Positions 33,511 through 43,469 are shown, counted from the stretch's first letter. The stretch is DNA of 43,638 bases from Lachnospiraceae bacterium (GCA_021770755.1 JAETQI010000038.1:1-43638); one strand, 5' to 3'. A program made the numbers and translations. Notes: generated by a model not told the origin, from the sequence alone.

Positions 33511-36438
33511 ATGAAAAAGATTGAGGATTTAGTGTCTTATGAGGTAATTGAGAAACGTCAGATCGAAGATATCGGTTCGATGAGCTGGCTTCTGCGGCAC
33601 AAGAAGACCGGAGCGAGGATCGCGCTGCTTTGCAACGACGATGAGAACAAAGTGTTCTGTGTCGGTTTCCGCACACCGCCCACGGATTCCACTGGTGTGC
33701 CGCATATCGTGGAGCACACCGTGCTGTGCGGATCGAAGGATTTTCCGGTGAAGGATCCTTTTGTGGAGTTGGTGAAAGGCTCGCTGAATACATTCCTGAA
33801 TGCCATGACATACAGTGATAAGACCGTTTACCCCGTTGCAAGCTGCAACGACAAGGATTTTCAAAATCTGATGCATGTATATCTAGATGCAGTATTTTAT
33901 CCCAATATCTATAATGAAAAGAAGATCTTCCAGCAGGAGGGCTGGCACTATGAGATGGAGGATGCGGACAGTCCGCTCACACTCAACGGCGTCGTCTACA
34001 ATGAGATGAAGGGGGCTTTCTCGTCGCCGGATGAAGTCAATGACAGGGAGGTAGTCAATTCGCTTTTCCCTGATACGCCGTACGGCGTGGAATCGGGAGG
34101 AGATCCCAAAGTGATCCCGACACTTACCTATGAGCAGTTTCTGGCATTTCACGGGAAATATTATCACCCGTCAAACAGCTATATCTATCTGTATGGCAAT
34201 ATGGATATGGTCGAAAAGCTGGAATGGATCGATGAGAAATATCTGAGCCGGTTTGACAGGATCGAGGTGGATTCTGCGTTAAAGCTGCAGACTGCATTTG
34301 ACAAGACGGCGGAAGCATATAAGGAATATCCGATCATGGAGGGGGAGTCGCTGGAGAACAACACGTATCTATCGTATAATACGGTTGTCGGGACAAGCCT
34401 GGATAAAGAGCTGTACTATGCGATGGAGATATTGGAGTATGCACTGTGCTCGGCTTCTGCGGCGCCCCTGAAACTGGCGCTGATCCACAAAAACATCGGC
34501 ACAGAGGTTTACTCAGTGTACAATAACGGCATTTATCAGCCGTATTTTTCCATCGTGGCAAAGAACGCGAATGTCTCACAGAAGGAAGAGTTCGTGCAGA
34601 CGATTGAGAGTGAGCTGGCACGCATTGTAAAGGAAGGGATAGACAAGAAGTCACTGCTTGCGGGGCTCAATTACTATGAGTTCAGATACAGGGAAGCAGA
34701 TTTTGGATCGTATCCCAAGGGACTGATGTACGGTCTGCAGATGTTTGATTCATGGCTCTATGACGACAATATGCCTTTTGACATGATCGAGGCGATCGAT
34801 ATTTTTAGGGACTTAAAAGACAAGATCAATACCGATTATTATGAAAGACTGATCGAGAAGTACCTGATCCGGAACCAGCACAAGTCCGTACTCGTGGTGG
34901 CGCCCAGGGAAGGGCTTACGGTGAAGGAGGAGAAAGCGCTTGCGGATCAGCTTGCCGCGTATAAGGCGGGACTGACCGGCGAGGAGATCAGTCAGATCGT
35001 CGCGGAGACAAAGGCGCTGCGGGCGTATCAGGAGCTGGAGGACACCCCGGAGAATCTTGCCAGGATACCGATGCTCAAACGCGGGGATATGAAGAAAGAA
35101 GCGGAGGATTTTGTGAATGAAGTCCGAAGCATCGGGGATACGAATGTGCTGTTCCATGAGATCCAGACAAATGGGATCGGTTACGTCAAGCTGATCTTTG
35201 ATGCGGCGAACATCCCGGCGGAACTGTTTTCGTATATCGGGATCCTTAAGAATGTGCTGGGTTACGTGGACACGGACAAATACACTTACGGGGAGCTGTG
35301 CAATGAGATCAATATCCATACAGGGGATATCGTGAGCAGCGTCAATACCTATGTCAATGCGAAGAAGCTGGACGAGTACAAACTTACTTTTGAGATGAAG
35401 ACAAAGGCGATGTATGATGAACTGCCTGCCGCGTTTGAGCTGATGACAGAGATCATGACGGCTTCCAGGCTGGATGACGAGAGCCGGATCCTTGAGATAC
35501 TTGAGGAGCTGAAATCAGTCATGCAGGGGAATATGACTTCCGCAGGACATACTTTTGCCGCGATGAGGGCAATGTCGTATTTCAGTGAGACTGCGGCTGT
35601 GTCAGAGCTTGTGAATGGTCTGCCCTGCTACCGCCTGCTCGAAAAGCTCACGGATGATTTTGACGGAAATAAAGCCGAACTGCTGTGCAGGCTTACAGAA
35701 CTTACAAAATGTATTTTCAGACCGGAAAACCTTCTGGTCGATATCACAGCCACCAGTGAAGGCTACGAGAAGATGCGGCCGCTTGTCGCGCCGATGAAGG
35801 CAAAACTTTTTACGGAACCGGTCAGAAAAGAACGATTTGAGATCGCTACAGAGAAGAAAAACGAGGGATTTTCCACATCGGCGCAGATCCAGTATGTGTG
35901 CAGGGCGGGCAATTATATGACCGGCACGGACTATGCATATACAGGCGCGCTGCGGGTATTGAGAGTGATGCTCCGATATGAGTATCTGTGGATCAATGTG
36001 CGCGTCAAGGGCGGTGCGTACGGTATTATGTGCAATTTCGGCAAGACCGGCGACAGCTATCTTGTCTCATACAGAGATCCCAATCTCAAAAAAACAGTTG
36101 ACATCTACGAGAAAACGAGTGATTATTTAAGGGAATTTAGCGCGGACGAACGCACCATGACCAAGTATATCATCGGAGCGGTCAGCGATCTGGATGTGCC
36201 TATGACGCCGGCAGTCAGGGGGAGCCGTTCTTCCAGCGCCTATCTGACGAACCTTGATTTTGCGGAGGTACAGAGAGAGCGCGATGAAGTGCTTGCCTGT
36301 GATCAGGAGAGTATCAGGGCACTGGCAGGCTATCTGGACGCGATCATGTCACAGGACGTGATCTGTGTAGTCGGAAACGGACAGTCGATCGAGGAGAATA
36401 AACAGATGTTTATGAAAGTAGAGAATCTTTTTCATTGA
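33511..36438 (+). CDS. M16C-family zinc metallopeptidase (presequence protease-like)
   Basis: A 975-residue insulinase-superfamily peptidase. The inverted zinc motif H65-I-V-E68-H69 lies in GVPHIVEHTVLCGS. NEMKG supplies the third ligand Glu165. The length and the GSKDFPVKDPF and YSDKTVYP stretches fit the M16C group, with two peptidase-like halves and a linking middle (about residues 470-560). Such enzymes degrade peptides in a closed chamber. No signal peptide is seen, so it acts inside the cell. The ribosome site is AAAGGG. era follows after a short gap. Confidence 0.92.
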   Translation: MKKIEDLVSYEVIEKRQIEDIGSMSWLLRHKKTGARIALLCNDDENKVFCVGFRTPPTDSTGVPHIVEHTVLCGSKDFPVKDPFVELVKGSLNTFLNAMTYSDKTVYPVASCNDKDFQNLMHVYLDAVFYPNIYNEKKIFQQEGWHYEMEDADSPLTLNGVVYNEMKGAFSSPDEVNDREVVNSLFPDTPYGVESGGDPKVIPTLTYEQFLAFHGKYYHPSNSYIYLYGNMDMVEKLEWIDEKYLSRFDRIEVDSALKLQTAFDKTAEAYKEYPIMEGESLENNTYLSYNTVVGTSLDKELYYAMEILEYALCSASAAPLKLALIHKNIGTEVYSVYNNGIYQPYFSIVAKNANVSQKEEFVQTIESELARIVKEGIDKKSLLAGLNYYEFRYREADFGSYPKGLMYGLQMFDSWLYDDNMPFDMIEAIDIFRDLKDKINTDYYERLIEKYLIRNQHKSVLVVAPREGLTVKEEKALADQLAAYKAGLTGEEISQIVAETKALRAYQELEDTPENLARIPMLKRGDMKKEAEDFVNEVRSIGDTNVLFHEIQTNGIGYVKLIFDAANIPAELFSYIGILKNVLGYVDTDKYTYGELCNEINIHTGDIVSSVNTYVNAKKLDEYKLTFEMKTKAMYDELPAAFELMTEIMTASRLDDESRILEILEELKSVMQGNMTSAGHTFAAMRAMSYFSETAAVSELVNGLPCYRLLEKLTDDFDGNKAELLCRLTELTKCIFRPENLLVDITATSEGYEKMRPLVAPMKAKLFTEPVRKERFEIATEKKNEGFSTSAQIQYVCRAGNYMTGTDYAYTGALRVLRVMLRYEYLWINVRVKGGAYGIMCNFGKTGDSYLVSYRDPNLKKTVDIYEKTSDYLREFSADERTMTKYIIGAVSDLDVPMTPAVRGSRSSSAYLTNLDFAEVQRERDEVLACDQESIRALAGYLDAIMSQDVICVVGNGQSIEENKQMFMKVENLFH

Positions 36439-36470
36439 TACACAGTTCTGTCATAACGGAGGGAGAATGC

Positions 36471-37385
36471 ATGACAAATGAAACACACAAGTCGGGTTTT
36501 GCGGCGCTGATCGGAAGGCCAAACGTAGGGAAGTCGACGTTGATGAACTGTCTCATCGGACAAAAGATCGCCATCACATCCAAAAAGCCGCAGACCACCA
36601 GGAACCGCATACAGACAGTGTACACCTCCGATGAGGGACAGATCGTCTTTGTGGATACGCCGGGGATCCACAAGGCGAAAAATAAGCTCGGCGATTATAT
36701 GGTCAATGTCGCGGAGCACAGCCTGCGGGAAGTCGATGTCATCTTGTGGCTGGTGGAGCCTACGGACTATATCGGTGCAGGTGAGCAGCATATCATCGAA
36801 CAGTTGAAAAAAGCAAAGGCGCCGGTCATCCTGGTGATCAATAAGATCGATACCGTGAAGCGGGAACAGCTTCTCGGGTATATCGATGTCTACCGGAAAC
36901 AGCTTGATTTTGCGGAGATCGTTCCGGTGTCGGCGCTGAAAAAGGATAACACCGATGTGCTCATCGCACAGATCATGAAGTATCTGCCGTATGGACCGGC
37001 TTTTTACGATGAGGACACGATCACAGACCAGCCCATGAGGCAGATCACGGCAGAGCTGATCCGGGAGAAAGTGCTCCGCAGCATCGATGAGGAGATCCCG
37101 CACGGCGTGGCGGTGACGATCGAGTCCATGAAGTACAGGAAGAAGATCGTTGATATCGATGCCACGATCATCTGCGAGCGGGATTCACACAAGGGGATCA
37201 TCATTGGAAAAGGCGGCGCGATGCTCAAAAAGATCGGTTCCCTGGCGCGCCCTGAGATCGAGGAGCTGCTCGGGCAGCATGTCAACCTGCAGTTGTGGGT
37301 CAGGGTAAAGAAGGACTGGCGCGACAGTGATTTCCTGATGAAGAATTTTGGTTACGATCCAAAAGAAAATGGATCGATACAATGA
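36471..37385 (+). CDS. era: GTPase Era
   Basis: A 304-residue GTPase for 16S rRNA maturation and 30S assembly. G1 is GRPNVGKST (15-23), G3 is DTPG and G4 is NKID. The C-terminal KH domain shows GIIIGKGGAMLKKIG near 242-256. ATG 36471 has GGAGGG seven bases upstream and is preferred over the in-frame ATG at 36435, which overlaps the M16C gene. The order era, YqzL-like ORF, recO matches Bacillus and other Firmicutes. Confidence 0.95.
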   Translation: MTNETHKSGFAALIGRPNVGKSTLMNCLIGQKIAITSKKPQTTRNRIQTVYTSDEGQIVFVDTPGIHKAKNKLGDYMVNVAEHSLREVDVILWLVEPTDYIGAGEQHIIEQLKKAKAPVILVINKIDTVKREQLLGYIDVYRKQLDFAEIVPVSALKKDNTDVLIAQIMKYLPYGPAFYDEDTITDQPMRQITAELIREKVLRSIDEEIPHGVAVTIESMKYRKKIVDIDATIICERDSHKGIIIGKGGAMLKKIGSLARPEIEELLGQHVNLQLWVRVKKDWRDSDFLMKNFGYDPKENGSIQ

Positions 37386-37472
37386 ATAAAATCGTCCCAT
37401 AAGCACACCCTAGTTATGTAAATATTACAAATATCGTGTAAGCACGAGATACAGAAAGGGAAGGGACATTCG

Positions 37473-37685
37473 ATGCACGAGGATGGATGGGGCCGGTTTA
37501 TGGAGACAGGACAGGTATATGATTATCTGGCTTACAAAGGGCATCCTGATATGGAAGAGGCCATGTCCATGACTGCAGTCATGGACAGTGATAAGGCGGG
37601 AGAGATACATGAGTACGGGAATGCAGGATTTTGTGATACTGACAGGGATCATTATCAAGGCAGAACCGATTGGAGAGTACGATAG
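37473..37685 (+). CDS. YqzL-like small protein, overlapping recO
   Basis: A 70-residue protein with AAGGGA before its ATG. Residues 6-20 (WGRFMETGQVYDYLAYK) follow the pattern of Bacillus YqzL (W, F, TG, YL-YK), and the position between era and recO is the same. YqzL has no firmly known function. Here the reading frame runs 77 bases into recO. The last 25 residues are thus encoded by recO sequence in another frame and may not be conserved. It is possibly a translational-coupling ORF for recO. Confidence 0.68.
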   Translation: MHEDGWGRFMETGQVYDYLAYKGHPDMEEAMSMTAVMDSDKAGEIHEYGNAGFCDTDRDHYQGRTDWRVR

Positions 37686-38271
37686 GCGAGTGGTACTTCT
37701 GACAAAAGAGAGAGGGAAGATATCAGCCTTTGCCAAGGGTTCCAGGCGCCCCGGCAACAGGCTGATGGCGCCTACGAATCCTTTTTCGTTTGGGCAGTTT
37801 AAGCTGTACGCCGGCAGGAGCGCCTACAATATGTCTGACGCGGAGATCACCAACTATTTCGAGGAGCTGCGCCAGGATTTTACGGGAGCCTATTACGGAA
37901 TGTACTTTTTGGAGATCTGCGATTATTACACGAGGGAAAACAATGATGAGACGGGAATGCTGAAACTGATCTACCAGTCACTCCGGGCACTGACTTCGCC
38001 GAACTTTGACGACCGCCTTGTGAGGCATATCTTTGAATTAAAATCCATTATGCTGAACGGAGAATTTCCAGGACTAGGTGCGGACGATGTGCTGATGGAG
38101 TCCACGGCATACACGATCGATTACATAATGAAAACACCTGTGGAAAAACTTTTTTCATTTCAAGTAAGGACAGAAGTATTGGAAGAATTAGGACAATATA
38201 GCAGGAAAATGTGCAAAAGGATCATGGACAGGAATTTTAAAAGTCTTGAAATACTTGAAAATATTGATTAA
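37609..38271 (+). CDS. recO: DNA repair protein RecO
   Basis: A 220-residue protein that helps RecF and RecR load RecA on gaps. The N-terminal OB fold is seen as FVILTGIIIKAEPIGEYDRRVVLLTKERGK (two parts: FVILTGIIIKAEPIGEY and RRVVLLTKERGK). FAKGSRRPGNRLMAP follows, then a helical domain. The Cys4 zinc motif of many RecO proteins is not seen, and the protein is short. ATG 37609 has GGGAG six bases upstream and is preferred over 37588. Its end carries the next gene's promoter. Confidence 0.9.
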   Translation: MSTGMQDFVILTGIIIKAEPIGEYDRRVVLLTKERGKISAFAKGSRRPGNRLMAPTNPFSFGQFKLYAGRSAYNMSDAEITNYFEELRQDFTGAYYGMYFLEICDYYTRENNDETGMLKLIYQSLRALTSPNFDDRLVRHIFELKSIMLNGEFPGLGADDVLMESTAYTIDYIMKTPVEKLFSFQVRTEVLEELGQYSRKMCKRIMDRNFKSLEILENID

Positions 38272-38283
38272 GTTGTTTATAAT
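38255..38283 (+). promoter_or_regulatory. Promoter for lipoprotein gene
   Basis: TTGAAA (38255-38260), 17-base spacer, TATAAT (38278-38283), overlapping the last codons of recO. Confidence 0.75.
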
Positions 38284-38315
38284 AAAACGCATATAAAGAT
38301 TAAGGTGGAAAAGGT

Positions 38316-38963
38316 ATGAGGAAAGCTTTTATTTTAATGTTATGCTTTTGTGTGCTGGGGCTTACTGCGTGCGGGGAAGTGATACAGCAGGAGAATGGCG
38401 GCAGCAAAGAAGCTACAGACGAAATAGCATCGACGGTGTCGTCTCTTTCGATCGAAAAGGATGGAAGCATCTCCAGCACGATCATCGAAGATTTTTTTGA
38501 GAGCTATTACGATGAGGACGGCCTGAAATCCATGATCGAGTCGTTTATCGAGGCGTACAGAGCGGAGAATGCGGCAGCGCGGATCAAACTAAAAGGCTGC
38601 AAGGTAAAAGACGGAGTGGCGAATGTCCGCATGGAGTACGGCGATTATCAGGCTTATGCGGGATACAATGGAGAGGATTTTTTTGCCGGGACGATCAAGG
38701 ATGCCAACATGGCAGGGTTTGACCTGAATGTGACGCTCCAGTCGGTCTCGGACGAAACGACCGTTTCAAAACCCGAGCTGCTGGGTATGGGGGACAGCCA
38801 TATTGTGATCTTTGTGCGCGATGAAAGCCCGGAGCAGCCGGAACAATTGCGCGTCAATTGTTTTGACGAGATCTTATATGTCGGTGATGATGTCACGCCG
38901 GTAGGGAAAAAGAGCGCCGATGTATCGCTGGTGCAGGGTTATAAGATTATTGTATTCAAATAA
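38316..38963 (+). CDS. Lipoprotein of unknown function
   Basis: A 215-residue secreted lipoprotein. MRK, a hydrophobic stretch and the lipobox LTAC with Cys19 give a type II signal peptide. A Ser/Glu-rich linker follows (residues 25-50), then an alpha/beta domain: FFESYYDEDGLKSMIESF near 60-77 and beta strands to the end (YKIIVFK). No enzyme motif is seen. Its own promoter stands just upstream. glyS follows 35 bases later. Confidence 0.8.
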   Translation: MRKAFILMLCFCVLGLTACGEVIQQENGGSKEATDEIASTVSSLSIEKDGSISSTIIEDFFESYYDEDGLKSMIESFIEAYRAENAAARIKLKGCKVKDGVANVRMEYGDYQAYAGYNGEDFFAGTIKDANMAGFDLNVTLQSVSDETTVSKPELLGMGDSHIVIFVRDESPEQPEQLRVNCFDEILYVGDDVTPVGKKSADVSLVQGYKIIVFK

Positions 38964-38998
38964 CAATATAAAATCAAATGAGGTTAGGAGAACTTGAT

Positions 38999-40390
38999 AT
39001 GGAAAAGACATTGGACAAGATCGTAGCGCTGTCAAAAAGCAGGGGATTTGTGTATCCCGGCTCTGAGATTTACGGCGGACTCGCAAACACATGGGATTAC
39101 GGAAATCTCGGTGTTGAGTTGAAAAATAACGTAAAACGCGCGTGGTGGCAGAAGTTTATCATGGAGAATCCATACAATGTGGGCGTGGACTGTGCGATCC
39201 TGATGAACCCTCAGACATGGGTTGCATCAGGGCATCTTGGCGGTTTTTCCGATCCGCTGATGGACTGCAAGGAGTGCCATGAGCGTTTCCGCGCAGACAA
39301 GCTGATCGAGGATTACGCCAGTGAGCATAATATCACGCTGGAAAAACCCATCGATGCCTTCTCGCAGGAGGAGATGAAGCAGTTTATCGAGGAGAAAAAT
39401 ATCCCCTGTCCGACTTGCGGCAAGCACAATTTTACAGATATCAGACAATTCAACCTGATGTTCAAGACCTTCCAGGGCGTCACGGAAGATGCCAAGAACA
39501 CTGTCTATCTCAGACCGGAGACGGCGCAGGGCATATTTGTGAACTTTAAGAACGTACAGAGGACTTCCAGAAAGAAGATCCCTTTTGGGATCGGACAGAT
39601 CGGCAAATCTTTTAGAAATGAGATCACACCGGGCAATTTTACGTTCCGGACAAGAGAGTTTGAGCAGATGGAGCTGGAGTTCTTCTGCGAGCCCGGAACC
39701 GATCTTGAATGGTTCCAGTATTGGAGAGGCTTCTGCCGCGACTGGCTTCTGAGTCTTGGGATCAAGGAGGAGGAGATGCGCCTGCGCGATCACGCGCCGG
39801 AAGAGCTTTGTTTTTATTCCAAGGGCACGACAGATATCGAGTTCCTCTTCCCTTCGATCGGATGGGGCGAGCTGTGGGGCATCGCTGACCGGACAGATTA
39901 TGACCTGACACAGCATCAGAATACTTCCGGACAGGATATGTCCTATTTTGATGACGAGAAGAAAGAAAAATACATACCATATGTTATCGAACCGTCACTG
40001 GGCGCAGACCGTGTGGTACTCGCTTTTCTTTGTGCTGCGTATGACGAGGAGGAGATCGGCGAGGGCGATGTGAGGACAGTGCTCCATTTCCACCCGGCGA
40101 TCGCACCGGTCAAGATCGGCGTGCTCCCGCTGAGCAAAAAGCTCAATGAAGGCGCGGAGAAGATCTATGCGCAGTTGTCAAAGAAATACAACTGTGAGTT
40201 TGACGACAGGGGAAATATCGGCAAGAGATACCGCCGCCAGGATGAGATCGGTACGCCGTTCTGCGTTACGTATGATTTCGATTCGGAGCAGGACAATGCA
40301 GTCACGGTCCGTTTCCGTGATTCCATGGAACAGGTGCGGATCAAGATTGATGAACTGGACGCTTATTTTGCAGATAAGTTTGATTTCTAA
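38999..40390 (+). CDS. glyS: Glycyl-tRNA synthetase, dimeric type
   Basis: A 463-residue class II synthetase of the homodimeric (eukaryote-like) kind rather than the alpha/beta type of B. subtilis. Marks are [16 protein letters not shown] at the N-terminus, [15 protein letters not shown] near 173-187, [19 protein letters not shown], and [12 protein letters not shown] near 335. The C-terminal 100 residues bind the anticodon. ATG 38999 has AGGAG eight bases upstream and is preferred over 38978. No T-box is present. Element copy C follows. Confidence 0.94.
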   Translation: MEKTLDKIVALSKSRGFVYPGSEIYGGLANTWDYGNLGVELKNNVKRAWWQKFIMENPYNVGVDCAILMNPQTWVASGHLGGFSDPLMDCKECHERFRADKLIEDYASEHNITLEKPIDAFSQEEMKQFIEEKNIPCPTCGKHNFTDIRQFNLMFKTFQGVTEDAKNTVYLRPETAQGIFVNFKNVQRTSRKKIPFGIGQIGKSFRNEITPGNFTFRTREFEQMELEFFCEPGTDLEWFQYWRGFCRDWLLSLGIKEEEMRLRDHAPEELCFYSKGTTDIEFLFPSIGWGELWGIADRTDYDLTQHQNTSGQDMSYFDDEKKEKYIPYVIEPSLGADRVVLAFLCAAYDEEEIGEGDVRTVLHFHPAIAPVKIGVLPLSKKLNEGAEKIYAQLSKKYNCEFDDRGNIGKRYRRQDEIGTPFCVTYDFDSEQDNAVTVRFRDSMEQVRIKIDELDAYFADKFDF

Positions 40391-40391
40391 T

Positions 40392-40444
40392 GCGCACGGG
40401 CACCCAGAGCAATATGTCAGCTAGAGCTGACGGGTGCCCGGCGC
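40392..40444 (+). repeat. Structured intergenic element, copy C
   Basis: GCGC, a bulged A, CGGGCACCC (40397-40405), the one-sided loop AGAGCAATAT, inner hairpin GTCAGC/GCTGAC (40416-40421/40426-40431), then GGGTGCCCG and GCGC. The base pairs differ from copies A and B while the fold is kept, which suggests that structure is conserved. It starts just after the glyS stop and lies in the alaS leader. Confidence 0.75.
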
Positions 40445-40478
40445 GGCGGATAGGATATAAAATTTTGGAGGAATGATT

Positions 40479-43139
40479 GTGAAAAACTATGGAGTGAATG
40501 AACTTCGGAGAATGTTTCTTGAATTTTTCGAGAGCAAAGACCATCTATCGATGAAGAGCTTTTCGTTAGTGCCGCACAATGACAACAGCCTGTTGATCAT
40601 CAACTCTGGTATGGCGCCGTTAAAACCTTATTTTACAGGGCAGGAGATCCCCCCGAGACGCCGTGTCACGACATGCCAGAAGTGTGTCAGGACAGGCGAC
40701 ATCGAGAATGTCGGCAAGACGGCAAGGCATCTGACCTTTTTTGAGATGCTTGGAAATTTTTCGTTTGGAGATTATTTCAAGCGCGAGGCGCTCACGTGGA
40801 GCTGGGAGTTTCTGACGAAAGTAGTCGGGCTTGACCCGGAGAGACTGTATCCGTCTATTTACTGCGAGGACGAGGAAGCATTTGACATATGGGTAAATGA
40901 GATCGGTGTCCCGGCAGAGAAGATCACACGCTTTTACCGCGACCCGGAGACAGGGGAGTGCGACAACTTCTGGGAGCATGGTGCCGGACCGTGCGGACCG
41001 TGTTCGGAGATCTATTATGACAGGGGTGTCAGATATGGCTGCGGTAAGCCCGATTGTAAGGTTGGCTGTGACTGCGACCGTTTTATAGAAGTATGGAATA
41101 ACGTGTTCACACAGTTTGACGGTGACGGAAAGGGTCATTATGAAGAACTTGCGCAGAAGAATATCGATACCGGAATGGGGCTTGAACGGCTTGCAGTCGT
41201 CGTGCAGGATGTGGACACAGTGTTTGATATCAACACGATGAAAGCGATCCGTGACAAGATCTGCGAGACAGCCGGAGTGGCGTACGGAACGGACGAGAAG
41301 AAGGATGTCTCGATCCGGCTGATCACAGACCATATCCGTTCTGCGACATTTATGATCTCTGATGGGATCATGCCGACCAACGAGGGGCGCGGTTATGTGC
41401 TCAGGCGTATTATCCGGCGTGCGGCACGCCACGGAAGAATGCTCGGCATAGAAGGCACGTTTATGGCGGATTTCGCAAAGACCGTGATCGATGAGTGCAA
41501 GGACGGCTACCCTGAGCTGGATGAGAAACGGGATTTTATCTTCAAGGTGCTGACACAGGAGGAAGAAAAGTTTAACAGGACGATCGACCAGGGACTTGCG
41601 ATCCTTGCGGATATGGAGGATAAGATGCAGGCGTCAGGGGAGAAGATCCTCTCCGGCGAAAATGTATTTAAGCTGTATGATACATACGGTTTCCCTGTGG
41701 ATCTTACCTGTGAGATATTGGAAGAAAAAGGGTTCTCCATCGATGAGGACGGATTTGATGCGGCGATGGAGCAGCAGCGGACCAAGGCGCGCAAAGCGCG
41801 CAAAGAGACGAATTATATGGGAGCGGATGCAACGGTATATGAGTCGATCGATCCTGCCATCACGACCGTGTTTGTTGGATATGATAAACTGGAGACAACC
41901 TCAAAGGTTTCTGTGCTCACGACAGAGAGTGAGCTGGTGGAGGCGCTTTCAGACGGAGAGATCGGTACGATCATTGTCGATGAGACGCCGTTTTATGCGA
42001 CGATGGGCGGTCAGCAGGGCGATAAGGGTGTGATCACGACTGCATCAGGGGAGTTTGTTGTGGAAGATACCGTTAAGCTGCTTGGCGGCAAAGTCGGACA
42101 CATCGGTAAGATGACGCGCGGTATGATCAAGGCGGGCGACGAGGTTACGCTGCATGTGGACAAGACGCTCCGCGCGAAGATCTGCAAGAATCATTCCGCC
42201 ACGCATCTGCTGCAGAAGGCACTCCGCGAGGTGCTTGGCACGCATGTACAGCAGAAAGGTTCCTATCAGGACGGGGAGCGCACGCGTTTTGACTTTAGCC
42301 ATTTCGAGGCGATGACGGCTGACGAGCTTGCGGCTGTTGAAAAGATGGTCAATGAAAAGATCGCAGAGAACATCGCTGTCGATACACAGGTCATGACAAT
42401 GGACGAGGCGAAGAAGACAGGTGCGATGGCGCTGTTTGATGAGAAATACGGGGAGTCTGTGCGCGTCGTGTCCATGGGAGAGTTCTCGAAGGAATTTTGC
42501 GGCGGTACGCACGTAAAGAGTACTGGCGATATCACAACCTTTAAGATCGTGTCCGAGAGCGGCATCGCGGCAGGCGTGCGCCGTATCGAAGCGCTTACAG
42601 GGGACAACGTATTTGCGTATTACCACACGATCGAAAGAGAACTTGACGCAGCGGCAAAGGCGGCGAAGACCACCCCGTCTAACCTGATCGAGAAGATCGA
42701 ACATATGATGACAGAGATCAGATCACTGCAGAACGAGAATGAAGCGCTCAAGAGCAAAGCGGCAAAAGAAGCACTCGGTGATGTCATGAACCAGGTGGCG
42801 GAAGTGAAGGGTGTAAAGCTTCTGGCAGCGAGTGTGGACGGAGTGGACATGAACGGTCTGAGGGATCTTGGCGACCAGTTGAAGGCTAAGATCGGTGAGG
42901 GTGTTGTCGTGCTTGCATCCGGCATGGATGGAAGAGTGAACCTGGTGGCAATGGCTACAGACGGCGCTATGGCAAAAGGGGCTCACGCCGGAAATCTGAT
43001 CAAAGGAATCGCCGGACTTGTAGGCGGCGGTGGCGGCGGACGGCCGAACATGGCGCAGGCAGGCGGCAAGAATCCCGCGGGGATCGACAAAGCGATCGCA
43101 GAGGCGAAAGTCGTCCTTGAGGGACAGATCCATAGCTGA
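40479..43139 (+). CDS. alaS: Alanyl-tRNA synthetase
   Basis: An 886-residue class II synthetase. Catalytic marks are GMAPLKPYFTG, RTGDIENVG, and HLTFFEMLGNFSFGDYF. The editing domain shows HSATHLLQKAL near 570 and FCGGTHV near 670. The C-Ala domain follows, with GGGGGGRPNMAQAGG near the end. The start is GTG 40479, with GGAGG (40467-40471) at a seven-base distance; the ATG at 40473 would be only one base from that site. The 82-base gap from glyS holds element copy C and is too short for a T-box. Confidence 0.95.
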   Translation: MKNYGVNELRRMFLEFFESKDHLSMKSFSLVPHNDNSLLIINSGMAPLKPYFTGQEIPPRRRVTTCQKCVRTGDIENVGKTARHLTFFEMLGNFSFGDYFKREALTWSWEFLTKVVGLDPERLYPSIYCEDEEAFDIWVNEIGVPAEKITRFYRDPETGECDNFWEHGAGPCGPCSEIYYDRGVRYGCGKPDCKVGCDCDRFIEVWNNVFTQFDGDGKGHYEELAQKNIDTGMGLERLAVVVQDVDTVFDINTMKAIRDKICETAGVAYGTDEKKDVSIRLITDHIRSATFMISDGIMPTNEGRGYVLRRIIRRAARHGRMLGIEGTFMADFAKTVIDECKDGYPELDEKRDFIFKVLTQEEEKFNRTIDQGLAILADMEDKMQASGEKILSGENVFKLYDTYGFPVDLTCEILEEKGFSIDEDGFDAAMEQQRTKARKARKETNYMGADATVYESIDPAITTVFVGYDKLETTSKVSVLTTESELVEALSDGEIGTIIVDETPFYATMGGQQGDKGVITTASGEFVVEDTVKLLGGKVGHIGKMTRGMIKAGDEVTLHVDKTLRAKICKNHSATHLLQKALREVLGTHVQQKGSYQDGERTRFDFSHFEAMTADELAAVEKMVNEKIAENIAVDTQVMTMDEAKKTGAMALFDEKYGESVRVVSMGEFSKEFCGGTHVKSTGDITTFKIVSESGIAAGVRRIEALTGDNVFAYYHTIERELDAAAKAAKTTPSNLIEKIEHMMTEIRSLQNENEALKSKAAKEALGDVMNQVAEVKGVKLLAASVDGVDMNGLRDLGDQLKAKIGEGVVVLASGMDGRVNLVAMATDGAMAKGAHAGNLIKGIAGLVGGGGGGRPNMAQAGGKNPAGIDKAIAEAKVVLEGQIHS

Positions 43140-43158
43140 GCACATTGTATATTATGCA

Positions 43159-43191
43159 CAGGGGGCGTGCAGTAAAGCTGTACGCCCCCTG
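43159..43191 (+). terminator. Long hairpin after alaS (no T-run)
   Basis: A 14-bp stem, arms 43159-43172 (CAGGGGGCGTGCAG) and 43178-43191, with loop TAAAG. It contains one G-T pair that works only in plus-strand RNA. No T-tract follows, so termination is uncertain and 3' end protection is possible. Confidence 0.55.
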
Positions 43192-43363
43192 CGTGGTCTT
43201 GTCAGCGCTACTGTTTTGACAGCGTATGCAGGAGGTGCTCTTCGTTGAAGGCTTGGTGGGAAGATTCCTGCACTTGACCTCCCGCAACAGGTCAAGTCCG
43301 TTCATATCCAAAATCTCCTTTGTTTTTGCTGATCATGATAAAAGAAAAAATTAGAATTTGTTG
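43192..43363. other. Gap between alaS and rRNA promoters, with inverted repeat
   Basis: ACTTGACCT (43272-43280) and AGGTCAAGT (43289-43297) form a perfect 9-bp inverted repeat. Upstream, AGGAGGTG (43230-43237) precedes a ten-codon frame from TTG 43245 to TGA 43277. A minus-strand AAAGGAG also precedes an ATG at 43305. Neither frame looks like a known gene. Confidence 0.4.
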
Positions 43364-43392
43364 TTGACATATGCAGAATGACGTGGTATCAT
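43364..43392 (+). promoter_or_regulatory. rRNA operon promoter P1
   Basis: TTGACA (43364-43369), 17-base spacer, TATCAT (43387-43392). Confidence 0.75.
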
Positions 43393-43469
43393 AACATTCG
43401 TCGCTGGAAAATATATCAACAAACAGTGACAAAAAAACAGAAAATGTTTTAAAAAAGTAAAAAAAGTGC

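Noticed and set aside
43000-43305. Minus-strand frame starting MNGLDLLREVK with a good ribosome site
   Set aside because: It runs on into the antisense of alaS with no conserved domain; the start resembles receiver domains only by chance as far as can be seen.
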